A stretch of 64,000 nt of DNA, from assembly GCF_900445265.1 (NCBI RefSeq), contig NZ_UFTA01000002.1, forward strand, positions 682,001 through 746,000, written 5' to 3'. The stretch comes from Anaerococcus octavius. Its GTDB lineage: Bacteria > Bacillota > Clostridia > Tissierellales > Peptoniphilaceae. Shown here one piece after another: positions 47,061 to 55,607 of the stretch. The notes below the pieces were generated by a model. It searched no databases and was not told where the DNA came from. It saw only the letters and a list, made by a program, of their open reading frames with translations. Position 1 is the first letter of the stretch, and each line of letters begins with the position of its first letter. A program made the position numbers and the translations under genes.

Positions 47061-48407
47061 CTATAATTTATTCCATTTTTTAAGATAACTTTTGTAAAAA
47101 TCCATATTCTGAACAGTTTCTAAGATCCCTTTGTAATTGCCTTTTTTATCCCAAACTCCATAGTAAGTTACAGTATAATCACTGCCACCTATATCTCTAA
47201 TCACTACAACTTTATCTCTAGCGCCCGATTTTAAATCAGAAATAATTTTTCTCACCTTACGTTCAGCTTGAGGTGGATGACAAGAATATACATCTCTACC
47301 TAAAGACGACTTAGGTCTTTTAAAAACTTTATCTCCATTATGATTATTATAATAAGAGTTTATATCTTCTTCATCTACAAAAGTTATTTCAATGTTCATG
47401 GTATCGAGCAATGCTTCAAGTTGATCTACTCTTAATCTACCTTTTGAAAAATATATATAACCCTCTGTATTCTCGTCTTTTTGTTTTGATGATTTATTAT
47501 AAGTTTTAATCTGATTATTATTTATATCATGATCATATTCACTTAAATCGTTATATATATTTGAATAATCTTCATCAGATAGATTTTCCTCTAATAATGG
47601 GAACAATATATTTTCTTCTTTATAAGTCATTTCCTCTGCCCTAGCAAGAGTATTTTCTAATAAATCTAAATCTTTATTTTTTATAGCTTTGCTAAAACTT
47701 TTTAAGATTTCATAATCCACACCCCACATTACTTCTGAAGGGCCTGGCTTATTGTATTTTGATTTAAGTAAAGGATAAATTAAATCACCCTTTTTTCTAT
47801 AGTGAATATTTAATAATCTTTTTAATTCTTTACTTTCTGCAAATTTTTCTTCCACAGGTAATGCATTATATGTTTCCAAAGCTTTATTTATATTATTATT
47901 TTCGTTGCTAAAATATTTTAAAACATCATTTTCATAAGTTTTTTTGATATTTTCATTTTCAGTGATTCCGTGAAAAAGTGATGAGTGAACATCACAAAGT
48001 TTTCTTACTTCATCTTTATCCATACCTTCACTTAATAGAGCTTGCTCAGCATCCATAATCTCAGATGATGATACCCCATCGAAATTTTCTTTAAAATCTT
48101 TTCTAACATTTTCTATGTTTTCACCATCCGATAACCTTCTTATATAAGATTTAATTAACTTTTGTCTTTCAATTACATCATTATCCAAGGATGAATCAAT
48201 AACTTCATATCCAAGACTCTCAAGTTTTGATTCTATTTCTGAAATTCCTAGTAGCTTAGCCCCACGCTTTATTGACATTTTATTTGCCATATTTTTTATC
48301 ATTAATGGATTATCTAAACCGATAAATCCAATACTTATTAAATCATTTTTTAACGTTTCATTAGAATGTATTAATTTTGCAATATTTTCATTTATATCAA
48401 TTTTCAT
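47061..48407 (-). CDS. DUF438/hemerythrin/PAS domain protein
   Basis: Multi-domain protein seen in anaerobic Bacillota. An N-terminal DUF1858-like segment (about 1-65) is followed by DUF438 (about 80-145, SYIRRLSDGENIENVRKDF...LCDVHSSLFHGI), a hemerythrin-like helical bundle (about 160-280) with spaced His and Glu such as LLNIHYRKKGDLIYPLL, and a C-terminal PAS-like domain (YSCHPPQAERKVRKIISDL). It has 448 residues. A role in sensing oxygen, NO or repair of iron centres is inferred from the hemerythrin part. AGGAT lies before the ATG. Confidence 0.88.
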   Translation of the reverse strand: MKIDINENIAKLIHSNETLKNDLISIGFIGLDNPLMIKNMANKMSIKRGAKLLGISEIESKLESLGYEVIDSSLDNDVIERQKLIKSYIRRLSDGENIENVRKDFKENFDGVSSSEIMDAEQALLSEGMDKDEVRKLCDVHSSLFHGITENENIKKTYENDVLKYFSNENNNINKALETYNALPVEEKFAESKELKRLLNIHYRKKGDLIYPLLKSKYNKPGPSEVMWGVDYEILKSFSKAIKNKDLDLLENTLARAEEMTYKEENILFPLLEENLSDEDYSNIYNDLSEYDHDINNNQIKTYNKSSKQKDENTEGYIYFSKGRLRVDQLEALLDTMNIEITFVDEEDINSYYNNHNGDKVFKRPKSSLGRDVYSCHPPQAERKVRKIISDLKSGARDKVVVIRDIGGSDYTVTYYGVWDKKGNYKGILETVQNMDFYKSYLKKWNKL

Positions 48408-48454
48408 AGCTTATCCTCCATCATTAGTTTAACATATAAAGAATATCATTATCA

Positions 48455-48468
48455 GTAACATTTGTTAC
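48455..48468. promoter_or_regulatory. palindrome GTAACATTTGTTAC in the DUF438 promoter region
   Basis: A perfect 6-2-6 inverted repeat 48 bases upstream of the DUF438 start, within the likely promoter. Next to it on the minus strand is TGATAATGATATT, which resembles half a Fur site. It is probably an operator; the regulator is unknown. Confidence 0.45.
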
Positions 48469-48480
48469 AAAATATTCAAA

Positions 48481-48514
48481 AAAATAAAACTGTAGTAAAT
48501 TTTTTACTACAGTT
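48481..48514 (-). terminator. terminator after DUF4015 gene
   Basis: AACTGTAGTAAA / TTTACTACAGTT stem of 12 bases, then TTTTATTTTTTT on the minus strand, 5 bases beyond the stop codon. Confidence 0.88.
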
Positions 48515-48518
48515 CATA

Positions 48519-49817
48519 TTAATAATCTACTCCTGTGGAGTACTCACTATTTGCATTCCATATTAAATATTCATTTTGTCCTTGATCGTAGATAGCGTCT
48601 ATTTGAGCTTGAACTGCATCGGCATCATATTCCATCCAGTTTCCTTCACCAATCCATGATGCAGTAAAGTCCTGAATCCATGGTCGAGATAGCGGAGGAT
48701 GATCTAATGCTCCTAATACTTCTTGTTCTTCATCTAAATATCTTTTTACAAGTTCGTAAGGCTGTAAATCTGGTTTGTCAAGATCAAATGAACCGCTCCC
48801 CCAGTGGGATGGATAGATCATGGCTGATATTACATCTGTTTGATTAGCCATTTTATCAAAATCTTGTCCTATACCTTCTGCATGTCTAACTTGTAATGCG
48901 TAACCAAATACATCTATTGATATTGGTACATCATATTTTTGTAGTTCTTCACGAGCTCTTTGCACAAAACCTGTAATAGCTGCTACTCTTTTTTCTCCCT
49001 CATCCATTTCTGTATTATTTTCAAATTCACCTTTAGAATAATCTAAAGTATCGCCAAAAGTTTCAAAGCCTTCTGCAAATCTAACATAGTCAAATTGAAT
49101 CTCATCAAAACCAGCTTGAGCTGCAAGTTTTGCTATTTTTAAATCGTAATCTTGAACTTCTTTTAAAAATGGATTCATAAAAGCTTCATCCTGAGCATTT
49201 TTCCACAAACTTCCATCATCCAATGTAAATCCCCAATCAGGATGTTTTTCAGTAATAATACTATCTTTAAAGGTCGTCACTCTTCCTATTACGTAAATAC
49301 CTCTATTATGAAAATCTTCTATCATAGCTTCTGGATCAACTATATCTATCTTTGAATACTTTATATCTTCATCATCTGTGTCAAAATCCATAGTTACATT
49401 GCCCCAGTCATCTTTTATATCTATTACCACTGTATTTAAATTAGAATTTTCAATCAAATCCATTATTTTATTATAAGTCTCTGGAGTATTTACATTGTAG
49501 GTATTAAAATATAGACCTTTGACACCATCTTTAGGATAATATTTAGATTTTTTTTCGTCTAATGATAACAATCTTGAAGTATCATAATCCATATTATAGT
49601 CATCTGGAGTTACACCTACTTCATAGGGTTCTCCTACCGGTTTTTCAACAGCATCATTTATAAGACCATTATCTTCTAAAATCTCTTCAGCAGCTTGATC
49701 TATAGTCTTATCATCTACTTTTGCTGATTGATCATTCTTGGTATTAGTGGATGTACAGGAAGTTAGAACTAACATAATTGAAAAAAAAATGTAAGTAAGT
49801 TTCCTCTTTATCTTCAT
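48519..49817 (-). CDS. lipoprotein with putative glycoside hydrolase domain (DUF4015)
   Basis: The N-terminal lipoprotein signal ends in the lipobox VLTSC (C21). A polar linker leads to a (beta/alpha)8-type DUF4015 domain (about 95-425), recognised from KGLYFNTYNVNTPETYNKIM, VVIDIKDDWGNV, NRGIYVIGRVTTFKD, GFDEIQFDYVRFAEG and SIDVFGYA. The acidic residues after beta strands suit a retaining glycosidase, but no member has a firmly assigned substrate that I know of. It has 432 residues. It follows the tuf terminator, with GGAGAG before the ATG. Confidence 0.9.
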   Translation of the reverse strand: MKIKRKLTYIFFSIMLVLTSCTSTNTKNDQSAKVDDKTIDQAAEEILEDNGLINDAVEKPVGEPYEVGVTPDDYNMDYDTSRLLSLDEKKSKYYPKDGVKGLYFNTYNVNTPETYNKIMDLIENSNLNTVVIDIKDDWGNVTMDFDTDDEDIKYSKIDIVDPEAMIEDFHNRGIYVIGRVTTFKDSIITEKHPDWGFTLDDGSLWKNAQDEAFMNPFLKEVQDYDLKIAKLAAQAGFDEIQFDYVRFAEGFETFGDTLDYSKGEFENNTEMDEGEKRVAAITGFVQRAREELQKYDVPISIDVFGYALQVRHAEGIGQDFDKMANQTDVISAMIYPSHWGSGSFDLDKPDLQPYELVKRYLDEEQEVLGALDHPPLSRPWIQDFTASWIGEGNWMEYDADAVQAQIDAIYDQGQNEYLIWNANSEYSTGVDY

Positions 49818-49833
49818 ATACTCTCCTTTAAAT

Positions 49834-49864
49834 AAAAAAGGGCGAGCAAGCTTGCCCGCTCTTT
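49834..49864 (-). terminator. tuf transcript terminator
   Basis: AAAGAGCGGGC pairs with GCTCGCCCTTT (one mismatch) around AAGCTT, followed by TTTTTT on the minus strand. It lies about 190 bases past the tuf stop. Confidence 0.85.
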
Positions 49865-50053
49865 TAAAGAAATTCTAAATTTTATTTTTATATTTGAATA
49901 ACTTATATAATCTATCCAAATATTCCAATTACTTATAATCCTCTCGAAGTGCCCTTTGGGCTCTTCTTACTTAGTTATCTAAATTTAAGCTTTACTTAAT
50001 CTTAGAGATAGATGTCAGATGCTTTGCATCTAACAACCATGTATAGATTGGGA
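49865..50053 (-). other. long untranslated trailer of tuf with two hairpins
   Basis: No credible gene is visible in this 189-base stretch. It can form hairpins AGATGCTTTGCATCT (50017-50031) and GAAGTGCCCTTTGGGCTCTTC (49946-49966, one mismatch). A 12-codon reading frame starting at the ATG at 50040 lacks a ribosome site. A processed 3' RNA is possible. Confidence 0.4.
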
Positions 50054-51250
50054 CTATTTATCTATTTTTGTTACTACTCCTGATGCTACTGTTCTTCCAC
50101 CTTCACGTACTGCGAATCTTAGTCCTTCTTCTAGGGCTATTGGTTTTTGTAGTTTGATTTTGAATGTTGCGTTGTCTCCTGGCATTACCATTTCTACGCC
50201 TTCTTCTAGTTCGATATCGCCTGTTACGTCTGTTGTTCTAAAGAAGAATTGTGGTCTGTATCCACTGAAGAATGGTGTGTGACGTCCTCCTTCTTCTTTG
50301 GTTAGTACGTATACTTGTCCTTCGAATTCTGTGTGTGGTTGTACGCTGCCTGGTTTTGCTATTACTTGTCCTCTTGAGATTTCGTCTCTTTGGATTCCTC
50401 TTAGTAGGACTCCTACGTTGTCTCCACTTTCTGCTTGGTCTAGTGATTTGTGGAACATTTCTACGCCTGTTACTACGGCTTCTTTTGTTTTGTCTGTTAG
50501 ACCTATGATTTCTACTGTGTCGTTTACTTTTAATGTTCCTCTTTCTACTCTTCCTGTTGCTACTGTTCCACGTCCTGAGATTGTCATTACGTCTTCTACT
50601 GGCATTAGGAATGGTTGGTCGTTGTCTCTTTCTGGTACATCAAAGTATTCGTCTACTTGTTCCATTAGGTCTAGGATTTTGTCTGTCCATTCGCCTTCTC
50701 CACCTTCTTGTAGTGATTTTAGGGCGCTTCCTACTACTACTGGGGCTTCGTCTCCGTCGAATTCGTATTCGTTTAGTAGGTCTCTTACTTCCATTTCTAC
50801 TAATTCGATTAGTTCTGGATCGTCTACTTGGTCTTCTTTGTTTAGGAATACTGCGATTTTTGGTACTCCTACTTGGCGGGCTAGTAGGATGTGTTCTCTT
50901 GTTTGTGGCATTGGACCGTCTGCTGCAGATACTACTATGATTGCTCCGTCCATTTGTGCTGCTCCTGTGATCATGTTTTTAACGTAGTCTGCGTGGCCTG
51001 GAGCGTCGATGTGAGCATAGTGTCTATTTGGTGTTTCGTATTCTACTACTGATGTGTTGATTGTGATTCCACGTTCTCTTTCTTCTGGTGCTTTATCTAT
51101 GTTTTCGTAGTCCACGAATTCGCCTGTTCCGTATTTTTTGTTTAATGCTTGTGTAATTGCTGCTGTTGTTGTTGTTTTACCGTGGTCTACGTGACCGATT
51201 GTTCCGATATTTAAGTGTGGTTTTGTTCTTTCGAATTGTTGTTTAGACAT
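50054..51250 (-). CDS. tuf: elongation factor Tu
   Basis: GTPase that delivers aminoacyl-tRNA to the ribosome. G motifs: [14 protein letters not shown] (G1, near residue 18), [14 protein letters not shown] (G2), [13 protein letters not shown] (G3), NKEDQVDD (G4) and GSALKSL (G5). All three domains are complete in 398 residues. GGGAGG precedes the ATG, and an extended -10 (TGG-TAGAAT, hexamer at 51288-51283) lies upstream. It stands alone instead of following fusA. The gene is noticeably richer in G+C than its neighbours. Confidence 0.98.
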   Translation of the reverse strand: MSKQQFERTKPHLNIGTIGHVDHGKTTTTAAITQALNKKYGTGEFVDYENIDKAPEERERGITINTSVVEYETPNRHYAHIDAPGHADYVKNMITGAAQMDGAIIVVSAADGPMPQTREHILLARQVGVPKIAVFLNKEDQVDDPELIELVEMEVRDLLNEYEFDGDEAPVVVGSALKSLQEGGEGEWTDKILDLMEQVDEYFDVPERDNDQPFLMPVEDVMTISGRGTVATGRVERGTLKVNDTVEIIGLTDKTKEAVVTGVEMFHKSLDQAESGDNVGVLLRGIQRDEISRGQVIAKPGSVQPHTEFEGQVYVLTKEEGGRHTPFFSGYRPQFFFRTTDVTGDIELEEGVEMVMPGDNATFKIKLQKPIALEEGLRFAVREGGRTVASGVVTKIDK

Positions 51251-51337
51251 TTTATCCTCCCAAATGTAATCATTTTAAGAATATTCTACCATAAATAAAA
51301 AGAAAATTCTATATATTAGACCTATTATTATTTTCAT

Positions 51338-51366
51338 TTGCTTATATTACTTTTTTAGTGTATACT
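51338..51366 (+). promoter_or_regulatory. promoter of tRNA-Thr(GGT)
   Basis: TTGCTT (51338-51343), 17-base spacer and TATACT (51361-51366), 11 bases before the tRNA. Confidence 0.65.
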
Positions 51367-51377
51367 ATATGAGTAAT

Positions 51378-51453
51378 GCCACTTTAGCTCAGTAGGTAGA
51401 GCGCATCCATGGTAAGGATGAGGTCCTCGGTTCGATCCCGGGAAGTGGCTCCA
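51378..51453 (+). tRNA. tRNA-Thr, anticodon GGT
   Basis: A 76-base cloverleaf. The acceptor stem is GCCACTT / AAGTGGC, the anticodon stem CATCC / GGATG holds loop ATGGTAA, so the anticodon is GGT reading ACC and ACT. The T arm is CTCGG / CCGGG with loop TTCGATC (one wobble-type pair). CCA is encoded, followed by seven T residues that may end transcription. Confidence 0.97.
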
Positions 51454-51496
51454 TTTTTTTGCCTAAAATTCAGTATTTCAAAGTTCATTATAAATA

Positions 51497-51521
51497 TAAA
51501 AGAAGACCATTAAGTCCTCCT
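51497..51521 (-). terminator. terminator after the GH3 hexosaminidase
   Basis: On the minus strand AGGAGGAC pairs with GTCTTCTT through two wobble pairs, followed by TTAT. It lies 7 bases past the stop codon. Confidence 0.6.
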
Positions 51522-51527
51522 AACTTT

Positions 51528-53930
51528 TCAGTTTCTTTTTTTACTAATTATATATCCAGATGAAGCTGCTATAAGAGTTGCTATTATACCAGTTAAACCT
51601 GTAACTCCTGTACCTGGATTTGATTTCTTTGTATCTATTTTTCTTTCTTTATCGCTTTGAATATTTTTTTGAGCTTCTGTTTTTTTAACTAAGTCTTTAT
51701 TATTTAAATCTTTTTTATCAGATTTTTCTATATTTTTAGATTCTCCCTTAGTTTTATCTACTAAACTATTATTTATATTTGTTTCTAAGCCATATCCTAT
51801 TTCATAAGATATTTCATCATTATATTCATACTCATCTGTTAGCCCTGGTACATCCACTGGTAGTTTTCCTGTTGATGCTACTTTACCAAATACTATATCT
51901 AATGAATAAGGAATATTAGGTCCAAATGTTTTTACTGGATCTTTACCTTTTTCTGTAGGATCCATACATTTTGATCCATAAGCTAATACATGGGCATCAG
52001 AAGATTCATATCTATCTAAATCATAAGGTTTACCTATACTTATAATTGTAGATTTTTTATTATTTTCTTTTGCATATCTTGTAAGCATATCTGGAATTTG
52101 CGCCAACCAATCATTTTTACTTAGTTGACCGGCTCTTCCTATTTCGCTAATCCCAATTATATAATCATAGTCTTTTGCATATTGTTTTATATCATCATTA
52201 GCTTGATCCGGATTTTCTTTAAAGTTTTCAAAAGTAAGTACATCTAAAGAAGCTCCTTTATCAATTACTCCTTCTTCTTGTAATTTTTCAAATCCATATT
52301 TAAATCCTGGGATTTCATTTTCATATGGAGTATAGATCAGAACTTTTTCTCCAGCTTTAGGATATAAAGGAAGAGTGTTATTTAAGTTTTTAGTAACAGT
52401 AATAGCCTTATCAGTTATTTTTCTTTGTTTTTCAAAATTCTCTTTATTACCTACTATCATTAAAGCATTATCAACTTTTTCTTCTAATGGTTTATTGTAT
52501 TGGTCTAGGTCTAATATCCCTCTTCTATATTTAAGATCTAGGATTCTATAAACTGAATTATTTATTTGCTTTTCTGAAATATTTCCTAATTCTAATTCAT
52601 TTTTAATTCTACCAACAATATTATCTAATTTTTCCAAATCAGAATTTTTTTGAAGTAAAGCTGGCATTAGTGGAATATCTACTCCTGCCTTTATAGCCAT
52701 TATAACAGCATCTTCTTCTCCAAAATGATCAGCTATAGCTTGCATCTTCATAGCATCAGTAATAACTATGCCATCGTAGTGCATCTTGTCTCTAATAATT
52801 CCTGTTATTATATCATCAGATAAAGTTGCAGGTATGCCTATAATACTTCCATCTTTTTTAGAAATTACAGTGTCTTTTTCTAATTGAGGATATGATATAT
52901 GAGCTGTCATTATCATATCTACACCCTCATTTGCAGCTTTTTTAAATGGAACTAGTTCAAGTTTTTCTATTCCTTCATAAGATTTATCAACTACTGGCAA
53001 CCCTAAATGGCTATCTGTTGCTGTATCTCCATGTCCTGGGAAATGCTTTATAGCTGCAGAAACACCTTGATCTTGTATTCCTTTGACAACTTCTGATCCT
53101 AATTCTCCGACTAACTCTGGATTAGAGGATATAGAACGTAGTCCAATTACTGGATTGTTTGGATTATTATTTGTATCCATAACTGGCGCTAAGTTTACAT
53201 TTATACCTAATGCTTTTATTTCATCAGCTATAATCTTTCCGTATTGATAAGCTAAATCCTTATCTCTTGTAGCACCTAAAGCCATATTGCCTGGTAAAGA
53301 TGTTCCTGTTGCTAATCTAACTACTATCCCACCTTCTTGATCAATAGAAATAAATAATGGATCAAGTCCATTTTCTATTGCAGCTTTTTGGATATTATGT
53401 GTGAGTTTTGTTGTTTGCTTGGTATCTTGAATGTTTTCAGCAAACAAAATAACTCCACCAATTTTGTATTTTAAAATGGCATTTTTTATATCGTCATTTA
53501 ATTCTGTGACTTCTTTTAGATTACCATTTTCATCTTCCCAATATCTAAACTCAAGCATTAACATTTGACCTATTTTTTCATCCAAGGTCATATTTGAAAT
53601 TTTATCTTCAATTTTCTTATTTTTTTCTTTGTGAGTCTCTTTATTTTTGCTAACAGATTTATCATTCTCTATACTTTGCTTGTCTTCTTTTTTATCTACA
53701 TCGCTATTTTCTGTCTTAAATTGATCATTTTCAATCAATTCATCATCAATTTCTAGTTCTTCTTCAACTTCAGGATCATTTTCTTGATTAAAAATATCAT
53801 CTAAGTTGTCAGCATCATACTCTAAAACATTTTCCTCATTTACATCTGCAGCATGAGAATTTATACAAGGTGTTATACTTATTCCAATCGCTAGTAAAAG
53901 AGCGACTTTAAGTCGGACTTTTTTATCCAT
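51528..53930 (-). CDS. cell-wall-anchored GH3 beta-N-acetylhexosaminidase
   Basis: Glycoside hydrolase family 3 of the NagZ type, removing N-acetylglucosamine from peptidoglycan or glycans. Signal peptide 1-28 (ending NSHAA); a charged Asp/Glu/Lys linker (about 30-110); then the TIM barrel with LFISIDQEGG, the NagZ signature KHFPGHGDTATDSHLGLP, and the nucleophile motif VITDAMKMQAI; then the GH3 C-terminal domain. The C-terminus carries a sorting signal: NPGTG, a hydrophobic segment and KKRN. It has 800 residues. Sortase attachment is inferred from NPGTG in place of LPxTG. Confidence 0.93.
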   Translation of the reverse strand: MDKKVRLKVALLLAIGISITPCINSHAADVNEENVLEYDADNLDDIFNQENDPEVEEELEIDDELIENDQFKTENSDVDKKEDKQSIENDKSVSKNKETHKEKNKKIEDKISNMTLDEKIGQMLMLEFRYWEDENGNLKEVTELNDDIKNAILKYKIGGVILFAENIQDTKQTTKLTHNIQKAAIENGLDPLFISIDQEGGIVVRLATGTSLPGNMALGATRDKDLAYQYGKIIADEIKALGINVNLAPVMDTNNNPNNPVIGLRSISSNPELVGELGSEVVKGIQDQGVSAAIKHFPGHGDTATDSHLGLPVVDKSYEGIEKLELVPFKKAANEGVDMIMTAHISYPQLEKDTVISKKDGSIIGIPATLSDDIITGIIRDKMHYDGIVITDAMKMQAIADHFGEEDAVIMAIKAGVDIPLMPALLQKNSDLEKLDNIVGRIKNELELGNISEKQINNSVYRILDLKYRRGILDLDQYNKPLEEKVDNALMIVGNKENFEKQRKITDKAITVTKNLNNTLPLYPKAGEKVLIYTPYENEIPGFKYGFEKLQEEGVIDKGASLDVLTFENFKENPDQANDDIKQYAKDYDYIIGISEIGRAGQLSKNDWLAQIPDMLTRYAKENNKKSTIISIGKPYDLDRYESSDAHVLAYGSKCMDPTEKGKDPVKTFGPNIPYSLDIVFGKVASTGKLPVDVPGLTDEYEYNDEISYEIGYGLETNINNSLVDKTKGESKNIEKSDKKDLNNKDLVKKTEAQKNIQSDKERKIDTKKSNPGTGVTGLTGIIATLIAASSGYIISKKRN

Positions 53931-53957
53931 AGATTCCTCCTTAATATTTATATTTTA

Positions 53958-53985
53958 AGTATAATTTGAAAATTTTTTTAGTCAA
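53958..53985 (-). promoter_or_regulatory. promoter of the GH3 hexosaminidase
   Basis: Minus-strand TTGACT (53985-53980), 16-base spacer and TATACT (53963-53958), with a 28-base leader holding AGGAGG. Confidence 0.7.
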
Positions 53986-54091
53986 GAAAACATTTGCAAA
54001 AACACGATATAATTAACTATAAACTTGATTTATAATTATCCATAAGAACTTTTGGGTAATAATTAATATACTAAGATTTATGGAGGAATAT

Positions 54092-55015
54092 ATGAAATGG
54101 GAAGATAGAAGAAGGAGCTCAAATGTAAGAAGAGGTCCTAGTATGAATACCCGTGGCTCTGGAGGAGGCGGATATCGTGGGCCTATTTTTATACCAACTG
54201 GCGGAAGAGGTGGTATTGGTGGCATTATTTTCTTTTTTATACTAATGGCACTAATTAGAGGTCTTTTTGGCATAGGCTCAAATTTGGGAAATGATAATTC
54301 AAATAATAATAATCAAACTCAGTACCAAGACCAAATAGAAGCTAGACCAAAAACTACTAATGAATCTGGTGGACGAGAGAGATTAGAAGATTTTTTATCA
54401 GTAGTTTTGGCAGATACAGAAGATGTTTGGCATGCAAAATTTGAAGAAATCGATGCAACTTACGAAGAACCAACCATGGTTCCATACACTGGATCAACTA
54501 GGTCAGCATGTGGTGTTGCCCAATCAGATATGGGACCATTTTATTGTCCAGTAGATGAAAGTATTTATATAGATGTTGATTTTTATAATCAATTGGTTAA
54601 TCAGTTTGGAGCTGGTGGTGACTTTGCTTTAGCCTATGTATTAGCTCATGAAGTCGGACACCACGTACAAAAACAGCTAGGCATATTAGACCAAACTAAT
54701 AAATTACGAAAAACTTTATCTACTAGGGAATATAATAAATACTCTGTGGCACAAGAATTACAAGCAGATTATTTTGCAGGTTTATTTTCCTACTATGTTG
54801 AAGAAAAAGGATACTTAGAAGCAGGAGATATAGATGAAGCTATGAATGCAGCTTCCGCTATAGGTGATGACAAAATTCAAGAAATGTCTGGTAGAAATGT
54901 AAACGTAGATACATTTACCCATGGATCATCAGCCCAAAGAAAAGAAGCTTTTGATTTAGGATATAAATATCACGATATTGATCACTCTATGGTTTTCTTT
55001 GATAGAATTCAATAA
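54092..55015 (+). CDS. YpfJ-type neutral zinc metallopeptidase
   Basis: Membrane-anchored metallopeptidase family. I start at ATG 54092 (MKWEDRRRSSNVRRG), since GGAGG lies inside the codons of the earlier ATG at 54080. A glycine/arginine-rich cytoplasmic head (1-40) precedes one membrane helix (about 42-62, GIGGIIFFFILMALIRGLFG). The external domain has VPYTGSTRSACGVAQSDMGPFYCP, the zinc motif HEVGHH in VLAHEVGHHVQKQLG, and ELQADYFAGLFSYY with the third ligand. It has 308 residues. The substrate is unknown. Confidence 0.93.
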   Translation: MKWEDRRRSSNVRRGPSMNTRGSGGGGYRGPIFIPTGGRGGIGGIIFFFILMALIRGLFGIGSNLGNDNSNNNNQTQYQDQIEARPKTTNESGGRERLEDFLSVVLADTEDVWHAKFEEIDATYEEPTMVPYTGSTRSACGVAQSDMGPFYCPVDESIYIDVDFYNQLVNQFGAGGDFALAYVLAHEVGHHVQKQLGILDQTNKLRKTLSTREYNKYSVAQELQADYFAGLFSYYVEEKGYLEAGDIDEAMNAASAIGDDKIQEMSGRNVNVDTFTHGSSAQRKEAFDLGYKYHDIDHSMVFFDRIQ

Positions 55016-55031
55016 TATTTTGATATATAAG

Positions 55032-55057
55032 AAGACCTCTTATGAGGTCTTTTTTTC
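55032..55057 (+). terminator. terminator after the metallopeptidase
   Basis: AAGACCTC / GAGGTCTT stem with TTAT loop followed by a T run. It overlaps the last codons of the convergent regulator gene and is likely used by both. Confidence 0.85.
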
Positions 55058-55498
55058 TTTACAATCTGGACAGAGTCCTCTATATACTATTTCTTCGGAC
55101 TGTATATCATAATCTTCTAGTTCATTAGGTAAGTTATGGTCAATAATCTCAAAATCACATATTTTTCCACATTGTTCACATATAAAATGCCCGTGAAATT
55201 TTTTCCTAAATTCATACATTTTACTATTCATATTAAAATCTAATTCTTTAACTATTTTTTTTTCTGTAAATAGATTTAAAGTATTATAAACTGTCGCTTG
55301 GGATATAACCGGATCAATTTCCTTTAAATCCCTGTATATTTTTTCTGCTGTTGGATGGGTGTGATTTAAAACCAAATAGTTCAAAATTAAAAGCCTTTGA
55401 TGTGATAATCTTATATTGTTTTCTTCTAACAATTCTTTTAATTCCTTCATCCTATTTTCGTTACTGAGGTTTTTTATCTCATTTATTTTAGTTTCCAT
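55040..55498 (-). CDS. Fur family regulator, PerR-like
   Basis: Metal-dependent repressor. A winged helix (about 15-90, IRLSHQRLLILNYLVLNHTHPTAEKIY, SQATVYNTLNLF) precedes a dimer domain with structural zinc cysteines CEQC and CPDC. Regulatory-site residues match PerR at HTHPTAE and HGHFICEQCGKICDF, where the Asp of CDF corresponds to PerR Asp104. The other PerR aspartate (FDF) is glutamate here (YEF). Peroxide sensing is thus plausible but not certain. It has 152 residues with a long charged N-terminus. It may control the ferredoxin site. Confidence 0.85.
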   Translation of the reverse strand: METKINEIKNLSNENRMKELKELLEENNIRLSHQRLLILNYLVLNHTHPTAEKIYRDLKEIDPVISQATVYNTLNLFTEKKIVKELDFNMNSKMYEFRKKFHGHFICEQCGKICDFEIIDHNLPNELEDYDIQSEEIVYRGLCPDCKEKKTS

Positions 55499-55607
55499 AG
55501 CACCCCCTATGAATAATAGTATACAATATAATAATAGTTAATCAATAGAATAAATGCAAAAAATTTTATGATAATTTAAAACTAAATATAAAATAAGCTA
55601 CCATATA

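Noticed and set aside
50004-50040. 12-codon frame starting at ATG 50040 after tuf
   Set aside because: No ribosome site and too short to support without conservation.
50272-50987. Long plus-strand open frames opposite tuf
   Set aside because: They are low-complexity Leu/Ser-rich mirror frames produced by tuf codon use, with no ribosome sites.
55499-55607. PerR box in the promoter of the Fur-family gene
   Set aside because: The best 15-base match reaches only about 11 positions, no better than expected in such A/T-rich DNA.
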